A program made the translations under genes and the position numbers. 60,223 bases of DNA, from assembly GCA_028872915.1 (NCBI GenBank), contig JAGWNY010000018.1, forward strand, positions 1-60,223, written 5' to 3'. This stretch comes from Verrucomicrobiota bacterium. GTDB lineage: Bacteria > Verrucomicrobiota > Verrucomicrobiia > Limisphaerales > UBA11358. Below are positions 25,395-33,975 of this stretch, piece by piece. The notes under the pieces were generated by a model. That model ran no database searches. It was not told the origin of the DNA and saw only the letters and a list, made by a program, of their open reading frames with translations. The stretch's first letter is position 1; the number at the start of each line of letters is the position of its first letter.

Positions 25395-26504
25395 TCAGCT
25401 TAAGCGCATGGGCATGACGACATAGAGGAAAGGCCCGTTTATTTTGAGGACGCCAGGGCTTAATTCGTCAATCAATTCAAAGAAAACCTCGTCTTCGGTC
25501 AAAGCCGCCAGCGGATCAATGAGGTAGCGGGGATTGAAGGCAATAGCGAGCTCCTTGCCCTTGTAATTGACGGCCAGATTTTCACGCGCTTCACCGACCT
25601 CCGGCGAATTGGCGGTAATGGCGAGCGAATTTTTGCCGAACGCCAATTTGACGGAGTTGGCTTTTTCACTGGTCATGATTTCCGCCCGCCTTAACGCCTG
25701 TAAAAATTCCTCCCTCCCCAGCGGAATGCGTTCCTTGGTTTCAGCGGGGATGACCTGGCGGTAATTGGGATAATTGCCTTCAATCAACTTTGTGATGAGG
25801 AGAATGGAAAAGTCTTTTTCGTCTTTCAGGGAAAATGAGGCCTGATTTTCGCCGAATTTGATTTCGATTTCTCCCTTGTCCTGGAGGAGCCGATTCAGTT
25901 CGGTGACGGCCTTGGCCGGGATAATAAATTCACCGCTGCTTTTTTCAGCGATATCCACTTCCTCGTCCACAAGAGCAAGCCGGCGGCCGTCGGTGGCGAC
26001 CATTGTCATTTTGTTGTCTTTCAAGCTTACAAAGATGCCGTTGAGGACGTAGCGGGATTCGTCGGTGGAGACTGCAAAAACGGTTTTGCCGAGCATTGCT
26101 TTGACGTTTTCCTGTTGCAGCGTGACTTTTTTGTCGTCCTTAAACGCAGGGAGCGGAGGGAATTCTTCAGCGGCGAGGCCGTTGATTTTATAGAAGGACG
26201 GGCCACAACGAACGCTGCTGATATTTTTATCGTCCGTTTCAATGTCTATGTCATTTCCATTGAGTTCACGGACGATGCCAAAGAGCTTTTTTACCGGCAT
26301 GGTTGTAGCACCGGCTTTCTTCACCTCTGCTTCGACTGAACAGGCGATGGTCACGTCCAGGTCGGTGGCCGTCAACTCGACACGGCCTTTTTCAGCTTTC
26401 AAGAGAACGTTTGAGAGGATTGGAAGCGTGGTACGGCCGCTGACAATATTCTGGACCGCCTGTAGTCCTCCAAGAATCTGCTCCTTTGAGATTGAGAGGT
26501 TCAT
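25395..26504 (-). CDS. dnaN: DNA polymerase III sliding clamp, beta subunit
   Basis: 369 aa. Three DnaN domains of ~120 residues each can be followed (1-~120, ~127-245, ~250-369). Typical segments are LPILSNVLL, ATDLDVTIACSV, TDESRYVLNGI, VATDGRRLALVD, LLITKLIEGNYPNYRQVIP and the C-terminal YVVMPMRL that forms part of the ligand-binding cleft. It encircles DNA as a dimer and tethers polymerase III. Codon use is noticeably more AT/A-rich than its neighbours. dnaA and recF are not adjacent, unlike the classic dnaA-dnaN-recF order. The 227-bp AT-rich region upstream holds a DnaA-box match. Confidence 0.97.
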   Translation of the reverse strand: MNLSISKEQILGGLQAVQNIVSGRTTLPILSNVLLKAEKGRVELTATDLDVTIACSVEAEVKKAGATTMPVKKLFGIVRELNGNDIDIETDDKNISSVRCGPSFYKINGLAAEEFPPLPAFKDDKKVTLQQENVKAMLGKTVFAVSTDESRYVLNGIFVSLKDNKMTMVATDGRRLALVDEEVDIAEKSSGEFIIPAKAVTELNRLLQDKGEIEIKFGENQASFSLKDEKDFSILLITKLIEGNYPNYRQVIPAETKERIPLGREEFLQALRRAEIMTSEKANSVKLAFGKNSLAITANSPEVGEARENLAVNYKGKELAIAFNPRYLIDPLAALTEDEVFFELIDELSPGVLKINGPFLYVVMPMRLS

Positions 26505-26731
26505 TTGATATTATAGTAACTGTTTCCTAAAAATCTCTTATTATTAAGGGTTGTGAATAAGGCAAACAAGTCGAGATGTCAAGGTTTGGCCTGCAATTTT
26601 TGATGGTTTGATCATTGTGAAATTGAGGGTAGCGAAATGAATAAATTTTAAAAGTGAAAGTTCTTCACCAAATTCGCAGGCGATTCACAGGCTGTTGACG
26701 GGAAGACGGACAAGAATCACACCAACGAAGA
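26505..26731. promoter_or_regulatory. AT-rich dnaN upstream region with a DnaA-box match
   Basis: This 227-bp gap is much richer in A/T than its surroundings. On the minus strand, 26552-26560 reads TTATTCACA, a perfect match to the DnaA-box consensus TTWTNCACA. A weaker plus-strand candidate CGATTCACA lies at 26681-26689 (two mismatches). A small hairpin (GTGAA/TTCAC) spans 26654-26668. It must contain the dnaN promoter. Whether it is an origin, an oriC remnant or a DnaA-regulated promoter is unresolved. Confidence 0.55.
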
Positions 26732-27895
26732 TTAGCAGGGGGATGATGAGGAATGAAGACGACAGCGGCGGATGACACGAGGAAGGCATTGGCAAACGAA
26801 ACGAACTTCATCGGCTGTGGAATGGCGGCCGAGCGAAAAGCGGACGAGGGAATGAGCCAAATCCGGTTTGCCAATGGCGGTGATGACGTGGGATGGCTCG
26901 ATGGAACCGGCGGAGCAGGCTGAACCGGATGAAGCGCAAATGCCTTCGACATCCAAGCCGGCCAGGAGCGATATGCCATCGGCGCCGGAGACAACGAAGG
27001 CAACGGTGTTGGGCAGGCAATTTGATGAAGGGCTGACAATAACGCAACCATCGTTGCAGGCAATGGAAGCACGCAATTCCGCGGTGAGGGGCTTTAGCGG
27101 GTGTTCGTCAAAGATCGGAGGCGTGACGAACTTTTCGAGCGCGGCAACAAAGCCGGCGATGGCGGCGAGATTTTCAGTGCCGGCGCGCCTTTCATTTTCG
27201 TGGCCGCCGCCGAACAAAAGGGGATGGGGATGAAGGGGAGAGCGGACCCAGAGGAGGCCGGCGCCTTTTGGGCCATGAAATTTATGGGCGCAGATGGAAA
27301 CCAAATCGGCGTTGAACAAAGACAGTGATTTGAAGGGCATCTTGCCAAACCATTGAACGGCGTCGGTATGGAAGAGGACGCCACGGTCGCGGCAGACGGA
27401 GCCCAGCTCGGAGACTGGTTGGAGAGCGCCGATTTCGTTGTTAGCGGCTATGATGGAGACCAGGACGGTGTCGGGACGGATGGCGCGCTTGAGGTCATCG
27501 GGCGAGACGCGGCCGTTGGCATTGACCGGCAGCCGGGTAACGCTGAAGCCTTCTTTTTTCTCCAGGCAATCGAAGGATTGGAGGACGGCGTGATGTTCGA
27601 TGGATGAGGTGATGAGATGACGGCCCCTGGATTTGAGCAGGCGGGCGGCCCCGAAGACGGCGAGATTATTGGATTCGGTTCCGCCGCTGGTAAAGATAAT
27701 TTCGGAAGGCTTGGCGCCGAGGAAGGACGCAGCGCGGTCGCGGGCGTCGTCCAGGAGCGCGCGGGCGTGCCTTCCAACGTGATGAACACTGGACGGATTG
27801 CCCCAAACCTCGCCCAGAAACGGGAGCATGGCGGCGCGGACGTCGTCGTCGAGGGGCGTCGTGGCGTTATAGTCGAAATAAACCGTGCGCGGCAT
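26732..27895 (-). CDS. Cysteine desulfurase (NifS/IscS-like)
   Basis: 387 aa PLP enzyme that mobilises sulfur from cysteine for Fe-S clusters, thio-tRNA or other thio-cofactors. It has YFDYNATTPL at the N-terminus, TSGGTESNN (69-77) and SIEHHAV with the PLP-stacking His101. The Schiff-base Lys205 is in AHKFHGPKG, and the mobile catalytic Cys327 in SSGSACSAGS. Length and motif spacing fit group I desulfurases. No iscU/iscA or mnmA is adjacent. It is divergent from trpF across 97 bp. Confidence 0.94.
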   Translation of the reverse strand: MPRTVYFDYNATTPLDDDVRAAMLPFLGEVWGNPSSVHHVGRHARALLDDARDRAASFLGAKPSEIIFTSGGTESNNLAVFGAARLLKSRGRHLITSSIEHHAVLQSFDCLEKKEGFSVTRLPVNANGRVSPDDLKRAIRPDTVLVSIIAANNEIGALQPVSELGSVCRDRGVLFHTDAVQWFGKMPFKSLSLFNADLVSICAHKFHGPKGAGLLWVRSPLHPHPLLFGGGHENERRAGTENLAAIAGFVAALEKFVTPPIFDEHPLKPLTAELRASIACNDGCVIVSPSSNCLPNTVAFVVSGADGISLLAGLDVEGICASSGSACSAGSIEPSHVITAIGKPDLAHSLVRFSLGRHSTADEVRFVCQCLPRVIRRCRLHSSSSPC

Positions 27896-27992
27896 CGTTT
27901 ACAATTGGCGGAGGGCGAATTACGATTCAACCCGGCAGGCATCACGCATTCCCAGCCGGAAGTCATCGTAAATCCTGAATGAGAAAACGTAA

Positions 27993-28616
27993 ATGGAAAC
28001 GCGGATAAAAATTTGCGGAATCACAAACGCCGCGGACGCCAAAGTGGCCGTCCGGGCGGGCGCGGATGCCTTGGGATTCATCTTTTACGAGAAGAGTCCG
28101 AGGGCGGTGACGATCAAGGCGGCGGCGGAAATTTCCGAGGGGATTCCGGGGTCGTTATTGCGGGTGGGGGTATTTGTGAACGCGGCGGAGGAGGAAGTGC
28201 GCCAGGCAATGGCGGAATGCGCGCTGACGATGTTGCAATTTCACGGGGATGAGACGCCGGATTTTTGCGGGCAATTCGGGCTGATGACGATGAAGGCGTT
28301 TCGGGTGCGGGACGCGGATTCGGTCAAGGCGATGGCGGATTATCGGACGGATGCGTGGCTGCTGGACGCGTGGAGTTCGGCGACGCTGGGGGGGAGCGGC
28401 GAGACCTTCAATTGGGACCTGGCGGTGGAGGCGAAGCGGTTTGGGCGGCCGATTTTTTTGGCGGGGGGATTGACGCCGGAAAACGTGGGCGAAGCGATCC
28501 GGAAGGTGCGACCTTTTGGGGTGGATGTATCCAGCGGGGTGGAATTGGCGCCGGGGATGAAGGACGCGGAAAAGGTGCGGGCATTTGTAACGGCGGCGCG
28601 GGCGGGGGGCCGATGA
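27993..28616 (+). CDS. trpF: Phosphoribosylanthranilate isomerase
   Basis: 207 aa TIM-barrel enzyme of tryptophan biosynthesis (Amadori rearrangement of PRA to CdRP). It begins TRIKICGITN with the catalytic Cys of the KICG motif. LGFIFYEKSPR, VGVFVNA, LQFHGDE (with the family HG.E) and WLLDAW with the catalytic Asp follow. The C-terminal GGLTPENV and GVDVSSGVE phosphate-binding loops are present. No other trp genes are adjacent. Its stop overlaps the start of tag by 4 bp (ATGA). Confidence 0.95.
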   Translation: METRIKICGITNAADAKVAVRAGADALGFIFYEKSPRAVTIKAAAEISEGIPGSLLRVGVFVNAAEEEVRQAMAECALTMLQFHGDETPDFCGQFGLMTMKAFRVRDADSVKAMADYRTDAWLLDAWSSATLGGSGETFNWDLAVEAKRFGRPIFLAGGLTPENVGEAIRKVRPFGVDVSSGVELAPGMKDAEKVRAFVTAARAGGR

Positions 28617-29290
28617 AAAGCATTCAGCGATGTCCCTGGCCGACGGACGAATTGTATCGCGCTTATCACGATACGGAATGGGGGGTGCCGCTGCACGATG
28701 ACCGGAGGCTGTTTGAATTCATCGTTTTGGAAGGGGCGCAAGCGGGATTGAGCTGGCATATCATCTTGAAAAAGCGGGCGGCTTATCGCAAGGCCTTCGC
28801 GCGGTTCGATCCGGAAAAAGTGGCGCGGTTTGGCCGGGTGAAAATCGGGCAATTATGCGCTGATGCTGGAATTGTGCGGAATCGGTTGAAGATCGAATCG
28901 GCGGTGAGCAATGCCAGGGCGTTTTTGAAGACGCAGGAGGAATTCGGCAGTTTTGACGCGTATATCTGGCGGTTTGTGGATGGCCGGCCCAGGATCAACC
29001 GGTGGCGGAGCATGAGCGAGGTGCCGGCGCGGACGAAGGTATCGGATGCGATGAGCAAGGATTTGATGGCGCGGGGGTTCCGATTTGTCGGCTCGACGAT
29101 TTGTTACGCACACATGCAGGCGACGGGAATGGTGAATGACCATTTGGTGCGTTGTTTTCGGCATGGAGAGTTGGGCGGGGCGCGGGGAGGAACGGCGCCA
29201 AGCCGATGCAAAGACCGTGTCTTCGAGCGCATATTGGCACATCCCCCGTTTTTTACTCATGTCAGGTCGGGCCACTTGCATAAAAACTGA
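28613..29290 (+). CDS. tag: DNA-3-methyladenine glycosylase I
   Basis: 225 aa. Removes 3-methyladenine from alkylated DNA. The start is the ATG overlapping the trpF stop; the open frame extends further upstream, but that part is a shadow of trpF. The start RCPWP with Cys7 and the H19/D20 of AYHDTEWG match the Tag zinc-snap cysteine and histidine, and VNDHLVRCFRH gives the later His and Cys. The adenine pocket (EFIVLEGAQAGLSW) is clear. After the normal end near residue ~188 there is an unusual ~35-residue Gly/Arg-rich tail, probably a run-on to the next stop. Confidence 0.93.
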   Translation: MKSIQRCPWPTDELYRAYHDTEWGVPLHDDRRLFEFIVLEGAQAGLSWHIILKKRAAYRKAFARFDPEKVARFGRVKIGQLCADAGIVRNRLKIESAVSNARAFLKTQEEFGSFDAYIWRFVDGRPRINRWRSMSEVPARTKVSDAMSKDLMARGFRFVGSTICYAHMQATGMVNDHLVRCFRHGELGGARGGTAPSRCKDRVFERILAHPPFFTHVRSGHLHKN

Positions 29291-29291
29291 A

Positions 29292-29304
29292 AGTATGAAA
29301 TACT
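29292..29304 (+). promoter_or_regulatory. Small inverted repeat before AbrB-PIN module
   Basis: AGTAT (29292-29296) and ATACT (29300-29304) flank GAA in an AT-rich patch six bases before the antitoxin ATG. The position suits an autoregulatory operator for the AbrB-type antitoxin and also a -10 region. It is short, so chance is possible. Confidence 0.4.
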
Positions 29305-29310
29305 GAATCC

Positions 29311-29544
29311 ATGACCAAAGTCATCAATATCAACGCTCGCGGCACCCTGACACTGCCGAAGGAAATGCGCCGCCGGTTGGGGGTCAGCCGCAACGCGCAG
29401 GTCGTCGCCGAGGAAACCGACGGAGGCATCCTGTTGCGGCCCGGCGTTACTTTTCCCGTCGAGGTGTATTCCGAGGAGCGGCTGGCGGAATTTCGGCGCA
29501 ACAATGAGACATTGATCGCCGGGTATCGTTTCAAAAAGAAGTGA
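29311..29544 (+). CDS. AbrB/SpoVT-family antitoxin
   Basis: 77 aa. A swapped-hairpin AbrB DNA-binding domain covers residues 1-~45 (VININARGTLTLPKEMRRRLGV, GGILLRPG). A C-terminal ~30 residues (EERLAEFRRNNE) would wrap the toxin. Its stop overlaps the GTG start of the PIN toxin by 4 bp, the standard antitoxin-first arrangement. It probably represses its own promoter through the small inverted repeat just upstream. Confidence 0.85.
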   Translation: MTKVININARGTLTLPKEMRRRLGVSRNAQVVAEETDGGILLRPGVTFPVEVYSEERLAEFRRNNETLIAGYRFKKK

Positions 29545-29939
29545 GAATCTTTTTGGATGCGAACATCCTCTTCTCGGCGGCGCAGCCGCACAGCCGGATG
29601 CGGACTTTTTTGGACGCGCTGCTGGACCGGGCGGACTGCCTGACCCACGACTACGCCGTCGAGGAAGCCCGGCGAAATTTGGCCGCGAAGTTCCCCGAAG
29701 GTCTGAAGGCGTTGGAAAAGCTGGCCGGCCGATGCGAACTTATTTCGCAGTTGACGACGGTTTTGGAAGTTGAATTGCCGCTCAAAGACGTGCCGATCCT
29801 CGGCGGCGCCGTAGCCGGCCGCGCCACACATCTCCTTACCGGCGATGAACGTGATTTCGGGAAGTTTTGGGGCAGGACAATCCAGGGTGTGAAAATTGTC
29901 TCGCCCAGGATGCTGGCCGAGGAACTGCGGCTTTCCTGA
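29541..29939 (+). CDS. PIN-domain toxin (putative endoribonuclease)
   Basis: 132 aa, GTG start overlapping the antitoxin stop. PIN acidic residues are visible: Asp6 in MRIFLDANIL, Glu41/42 in AVEEARRN, Asp83 in LKDVPILGGA and Asp102 in LLTGDERDF. The KDVPILGGAVAGRATHLLTGD block is typical of COG1569-type PIN proteins. It presumably cleaves RNA with Mg2+/Mn2+ and is neutralised by the AbrB partner. The module is inserted between tag and pntA. Confidence 0.87.
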   Translation: MRIFLDANILFSAAQPHSRMRTFLDALLDRADCLTHDYAVEEARRNLAAKFPEGLKALEKLAGRCELISQLTTVLEVELPLKDVPILGGAVAGRATHLLTGDERDFGKFWGRTIQGVKIVSPRMLAEELRLS

Positions 29940-29985
29940 CTTCGCGCCACCGGCGTTTGTAGTCTCGCGCCGATGGCCGTTCGTT

Positions 29986-30018
29986 GTCCTTTGGGATGAA
30001 AGACTCCGCCCAAAGGAC
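29986..30018. repeat. 10-bp stem hairpin in the toxin-pntA gap
   Basis: GTCCTTTGGG (29986-29995) pairs exactly with CCCAAAGGAC (30009-30018) across a 13-nt loop. A second small hairpin (GCGGC-GCAA-GCCGC) follows directly. No T-tract is present. It may mark the 3' end of the toxin-antitoxin insert or act as a weak terminator. The rest of the 247-bp gap 29940-30186 holds no convincing gene; it must contain the pnt promoter. Confidence 0.55.
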
Positions 30019-30186
30019 GCGAGCGGCGCAAGCCGCTTCATCCGTTTCCGAACGCGCTTGCTGAACGCGAGGACGGATGCAAATTTTGGCGGCTTGCGGT
30101 TACGCCAATTTTTGGCTAAAGAATGACAACCAACGGGTTTCGGAGCGGGCAAGTTGTGTTAGGCTGCGGTTACATTTTTTCACGCG

Positions 30187-31320
30187 ATGAAGATTTCAGT
30201 GCCAAAAGAAGCGTTTGCAGGGGAAACGCGCGCGGCGATGACGCCGGAAGGGGCGGCCAAGCTGGTGAAGCTGGGCGCGCAGGTGGAGGTGGAAGCGGGA
30301 TTGGGGGCGGCCGCGGGTTTTCCCGATGAAGCCTACGCGAAGGCCGGGGCGACGATTTCCAAGGACCGCAAGGGCCTGTTGAGCACGGGCGACATCGTGC
30401 TGCGGCTGCGAAAGCCGATGGCGGACGAAGTGGCGATGCTCAAGCCCAACTGCATTCACGCGAGCCTGCTGGACCCGTTCAACGAAAAAGAGTTGGTGCA
30501 AAAACTCGCCGAGCTCGGCGTGAGCGCGATCAGCATGGAATTCATACCGCGCAGCACGCGGGCGCAGAAGATGGACGTGCTGTCGTCGCAGGCAAACCTG
30601 GGTGGGTATGAAGCGGTGATTCTGGCGGCGCGTTATGGAAACAAGATTTTTCCGATGATGACGACGGCGGCGGGGACGATTTTGCCGTCGAAAGTATTCA
30701 TTATCGGGGTGGGGGTGGCGGGTTTGCAGGCCATTGCCACGGCGAAGCGGCTGGGGGCGAAAGTGACGGCGTATGACACGCGGCCGGTGGTGGAGGAGCA
30801 GGTGAAGTCGCTGGGAGCGCAGTTTTTGAAGATGGATTTGGGTGAGACCGGGCAGACGAAGGAAGGCTACGCGAAGGCATTGACGGAGGAGCAGATACAA
30901 AAGCAGCGGGAGGCGATGAAGAAGACGTGCGGCGAATCGGACGTGGTGATAACGGCTGCGCAGGTATTTGGGCGGCGGGCGCCGATTTTGGTGACAGCGG
31001 AGATGCTGAACGCAATGAAGCCGGGGAGCGTGGTGATTGATCTGGCGGTGGAAACGGGCGGCAACGTGGAAGGCGTGGTTTATGACAAGGTGACGGAACG
31101 GAACGGGGTGAAAATCGTGGGGATTGCGAATTTGCCGGGACGCGCGCCATTGCACGCGAGCCAGGTTTATGCGGCGAACCTGGTGAACCTGATCGAGGAA
31201 TTTTGGGACAAGAAGGAGAAGACGTTCACTTTGAAACTGGAGGATGAAATCATCAAGAGCTGCCTGGTAACGCACGGGGGAAAAATTGTGAACGAAAAGC
31301 TGGCAGCCAAACCGAATTGA
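30187..31320 (+). CDS. pntAA: NAD(P) transhydrogenase subunit alpha part 1 (domain I)
   Basis: 377 aa soluble NAD(H)-binding domain of the proton-translocating transhydrogenase, of the split-alpha type. It starts MKISVPKEAFAGETRAAMTPE, as in the alanine dehydrogenase/PNT family. SMEFIPRSTRAQKMDVLSSQ and the NAD Rossmann loop VFIIGVGVAGLQAIATAKRL follow; the PVVEEQVKSLGAQF segment is typical. It couples hydride transfer between NADH and NADP+ to the proton gradient together with the two downstream subunits. It is the first gene of a three-gene operon. Confidence 0.95.
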   Translation: MKISVPKEAFAGETRAAMTPEGAAKLVKLGAQVEVEAGLGAAAGFPDEAYAKAGATISKDRKGLLSTGDIVLRLRKPMADEVAMLKPNCIHASLLDPFNEKELVQKLAELGVSAISMEFIPRSTRAQKMDVLSSQANLGGYEAVILAARYGNKIFPMMTTAAGTILPSKVFIIGVGVAGLQAIATAKRLGAKVTAYDTRPVVEEQVKSLGAQFLKMDLGETGQTKEGYAKALTEEQIQKQREAMKKTCGESDVVITAAQVFGRRAPILVTAEMLNAMKPGSVVIDLAVETGGNVEGVVYDKVTERNGVKIVGIANLPGRAPLHASQVYAANLVNLIEEFWDKKEKTFTLKLEDEIIKSCLVTHGGKIVNEKLAAKPN

Positions 31321-31342
31321 CGAATCAACCAGCCGACATTTT

Positions 31343-31630
31343 ATGAGCGTGGAACACATACTAGTCCTTTTTATCTTCATCCTTTCGATTTTCGTGGGGT
31401 TTGAAGTGATTTCGAAAGTGCCTTCGATGCTGCACACGCCGCTGATGTCGGGGACGAACGCGATACACGGGATCATTGTGCTGGGCGGCATGCTGGTGCT
31501 GGCGGGGGCGGACACGCCGCTGGCGCGCACGCTGGGTTTTGTAGCGGTGATTTTTGGTTCGGCGAACGTGTTCGGCGGATTCATGGTGACCGACCGGATG
31601 TTGCAAATGTTCAAGAAGAAGAAAAAATGA
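31343..31630 (+). CDS. pntAB: NAD(P) transhydrogenase subunit alpha part 2 (membrane)
   Basis: 95 aa with three hydrophobic helices: VLFIFILSIFVGFEVI, HGIIVLGGMLVLAGA and TLGFVAVIFGSANVFGG. It includes the conserved VPSMLHTPLMSGTNAIHGI segment of PNT domain II. It forms part of the proton channel with PntB. The last four bases overlap pntB (ATGA). It ends in a Lys-rich cytoplasmic tail. Confidence 0.95.
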   Translation: MSVEHILVLFIFILSIFVGFEVISKVPSMLHTPLMSGTNAIHGIIVLGGMLVLAGADTPLARTLGFVAVIFGSANVFGGFMVTDRMLQMFKKKKK

Positions 31631-33033
31631 GCGCCACCCCGAGCATACTCTACATTTTTTACATCGTAGCGGCGGTCCTGTTCATCCTGGGAATCAAATT
31701 TCTCAGTTCGCCGCGGACGGCGCGTTACGGGAACCTGGTGGCGGCGGCAGGAATGCTGGTGGTGTTTGGGGCGACGATACCGCTGTTGCACGAGCAAAGC
31801 TGGAATTTGAACTGCACGCTCATGGCCATCGGGATTTTGATCGGACTGGCATTGGGGGCACTGGGCGCGTATTCGGTGAAAATGACGGCGATGCCGCAGA
31901 TGGTGGCGGCGTTCAACGGCTTGGGCGGGGGTTCGGCGGCGTTGGTGGCGGGCCTGGAGTTTTTACGCCGGGCGCACAGCGCGGAGGGGATCGCGCCGTT
32001 TTTTGCGGTGACAATGCTCTTTGCGACGCTGATCGGTTCGCTGTCGTTTTCGGGCAGCATCATCGCATTTTTGAAGCTGGAAGGGCATTTTGAGAAACCG
32101 CACACGTTTCCCGGCCAGAACTTTTTCAATGGACTCGTCCTCTTGGTGATTCTGGGGCTGTGCGGTTACTTGATCGGCGGCCAGACGACGAATTCGACGG
32201 CGTTTGTCATCCTGTTCGCGCTGGCGCTGTTTTTCGGGATTGCGATGGTGATGCCGATTGGCGGGGCGGACATGCCGGTGGTGATTTCGCTGTTGAACTC
32301 GTTCACGGGGCTGGCCGTGGCGGCGGACGGTTTTACCATCAACAATCTTTCCATGATCGTGGCGGGGACGTTGGTGGGATCGTCGGGCACGTTGCTGACG
32401 TTGCTGATGTGCAAGGCGATGAACCGGCCGGTGACGAATGTGTTGTTTGGAGCGTTTGGCTCGGCCAGCGGGAGCAAGGCGGCGGCGGGCGGCGTGGCGG
32501 GCACGGTGAAGCCCATCCAGGCGGATGAAGCGGCGTTGCTGCTGGCTTATGCGCAGCGGGTGGTGATTGTGCCGGGCTACGGCATGGCGGTGGCGCAGGC
32601 GCAGCATCAGGTGCGGGAATTATCGGACGAACTGGGGAAGCGCGGCATTGAGGTGCAATTTGCCATACACCCGGTGGCGGGGCGGATGCCGGGGCACATG
32701 AACGTGCTTTTGGCGGAAGCGAACGTGCCTTACGACCAGCTTTGCGAAATGGAAGCGATCAATCCCTCGATGGACCGGGTGGACGTGTGCCTGGTGATTG
32801 GGGCAAACGACGTGGTGAACCCGGCGGCGCGCGAGGAAAAAACCAGCCCGATTTACGGAATGCCGATTATCGAAGCGGACCGGGCCAAGACGGTGATTGT
32901 GATGAAACGCTCGATGGCGGCGGGTTTTGCAGGGATTGAAAATCATCTTTTCTACAAGGACAACACGCGGATGCTCTTTGGGGACGCGAAAGCTTCATTG
33001 AACGCGCTGGTGGCGGCGGTGAAGGCGAATTGA
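31627..33033 (+). CDS. pntB: NAD(P) transhydrogenase subunit beta
   Basis: 468 aa. The N-terminal ~270 residues are membrane-embedded, with about nine segments including MTAMPQMVAAFNGLGGGSAALV and PIGGADMPVVISLLNSFTGLAVAADGF. The C-terminal NADP(H)-binding domain III (~290-468) has VPGYGMAVAQAQHQV, IHPVAGRMPGHMNVLLAEA and IGANDVVNPAA. It completes the proton-pumping transhydrogenase, a source of NADPH. The stop is 18 bp from the convergent SDR gene. Confidence 0.96.
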   Translation: MSATPSILYIFYIVAAVLFILGIKFLSSPRTARYGNLVAAAGMLVVFGATIPLLHEQSWNLNCTLMAIGILIGLALGALGAYSVKMTAMPQMVAAFNGLGGGSAALVAGLEFLRRAHSAEGIAPFFAVTMLFATLIGSLSFSGSIIAFLKLEGHFEKPHTFPGQNFFNGLVLLVILGLCGYLIGGQTTNSTAFVILFALALFFGIAMVMPIGGADMPVVISLLNSFTGLAVAADGFTINNLSMIVAGTLVGSSGTLLTLLMCKAMNRPVTNVLFGAFGSASGSKAAAGGVAGTVKPIQADEAALLLAYAQRVVIVPGYGMAVAQAQHQVRELSDELGKRGIEVQFAIHPVAGRMPGHMNVLLAEANVPYDQLCEMEAINPSMDRVDVCLVIGANDVVNPAAREEKTSPIYGMPIIEADRAKTVIVMKRSMAAGFAGIENHLFYKDNTRMLFGDAKASLNALVAAVKAN

Positions 33034-33051
33034 GCGGCCTCTCGTACGAGA

Positions 33052-33975
33052 TCACGGGACAAGGGGCTGGGGCGGCAGGCGGCGGCGCAGTTCATTGGCG
33101 TAACGGCGGCCGAGAGTCTCTTTGTTTTGCGTGATCCAATCGGTGAGGCGGGTTTGGCCGAGCGGGGGAGCATCCACGCAGAGGCGGTTTTCCATGAGGC
33201 CGCGGATTTCGTCGCGGGTGATGATGATGTCGCGGAGCAAAAGGCCCAGGAGGCGTGTGGAAGCATAGCCAATGGCGGGCGGCACGCGGATTATGGGCCG
33301 GTTCAGGCCAAGCGTTTTGGAGATGGCGGCGACGAGGTTGCGAAAGGTGAAGGTTTCGGGACCGATGGCCTGGATGATTTCATTTTGGGTTTCGGCGGCC
33401 TTTTGGACGGCGGCGGCGGCGAGGTCGTCCACGAAGATGGGTTGCAGTTGGTAGTCGCCGCTGCCGAAAAGGCCGAACACGGGAAAATGGCGGAGCATCC
33501 AGGCGATATTGTTGATGAGGATGTCCTCGCGGCCAAAGAGAACGGCGGGCCTGAGGATGCAATAGGACAAACCCAATGATTGAAGATGCGCTTCCACGCG
33601 GGCCTTGCCGCTGAAGTAGGGCAGGTCGGAACGGGGATCGGGATTGGTGATGCTGACGTGAACGACGCGGCGGACGCCGGCGCGTTTGGCGGCATCGAAG
33701 AGGACGCGGGTATTGGCGACGGCCTGGGCGAAGGTAAAGAGGCGATGATTGAAGCGGACCCAGTAAGTGTTGACGAGGGCTTCGACGCCGCGGAGGGATT
33801 GCGCCAATAGATCAGGTTGATCGAAATGGAATGGCACGGACCTGACCTTATCGCCGAAAGGATTGGCGCGAAAAGGCGAGTTGGTGAGGGTGAGGACGTC
33901 GTGGCCGCCGGCGATGAGGCGGCGGGCGATGTACTGGCCGGAATAGCCAAAAGCGCCTGTAACGGCGACGCGCAT
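33052..33975 (-). CDS. NAD(P)-binding SDR / NmrA-like epimerase family protein
   Basis: 307 aa atypical short-chain dehydrogenase. The N-terminal cofactor motif is TGAFGYSGQYIARRL, followed by VRRVVHVSITNPD and YFSGKARVEAHL. SYCILRPAVLFG is the usual substrate-side segment of extended/atypical SDRs, such as NDUFA9-like and complex-I-associated proteins. The catalytic Tyr-x3-Lys is seen only as YFSGKARVE, so it may be a structural or reductase-type member. Its ATG abuts the stop codon of the slipin gene, giving an nfeD-slipin-SDR operon. The substrate is not predictable. Confidence 0.83.
   Translation of the reverse strand: MRVAVTGAFGYSGQYIARRLIAGGHDVLTLTNSPFRANPFGDKVRSVPFHFDQPDLLAQSLRGVEALVNTYWVRFNHRLFTFAQAVANTRVLFDAAKRAGVRRVVHVSITNPDPRSDLPYFSGKARVEAHLQSLGLSYCILRPAVLFGREDILINNIAWMLRHFPVFGLFGSGDYQLQPIFVDDLAAAAVQKAAETQNEIIQAIGPETFTFRNLVAAISKTLGLNRPIIRVPPAIGYASTRLLGLLLRDIIITRDEIRGLMENRLCVDAPPLGQTRLTDWITQNKETLGRRYANELRRRLPPQPLVP

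Noticed and set aside
28265..28612. N-terminal extension of the tag open frame
   Set aside because: It overlaps trpF in another frame; the true start is the ATG overlapping the trpF stop.
29262..30152. 296-codon minus-strand frame across the AbrB-PIN module
   Set aside because: Antisense to a canonical toxin-antitoxin pair with correct 4-bp overlap.
30196..31797. 533-codon minus-strand frame across pntAA/pntAB
   Set aside because: His/Arg-rich shadow of three well-defined transhydrogenase genes.
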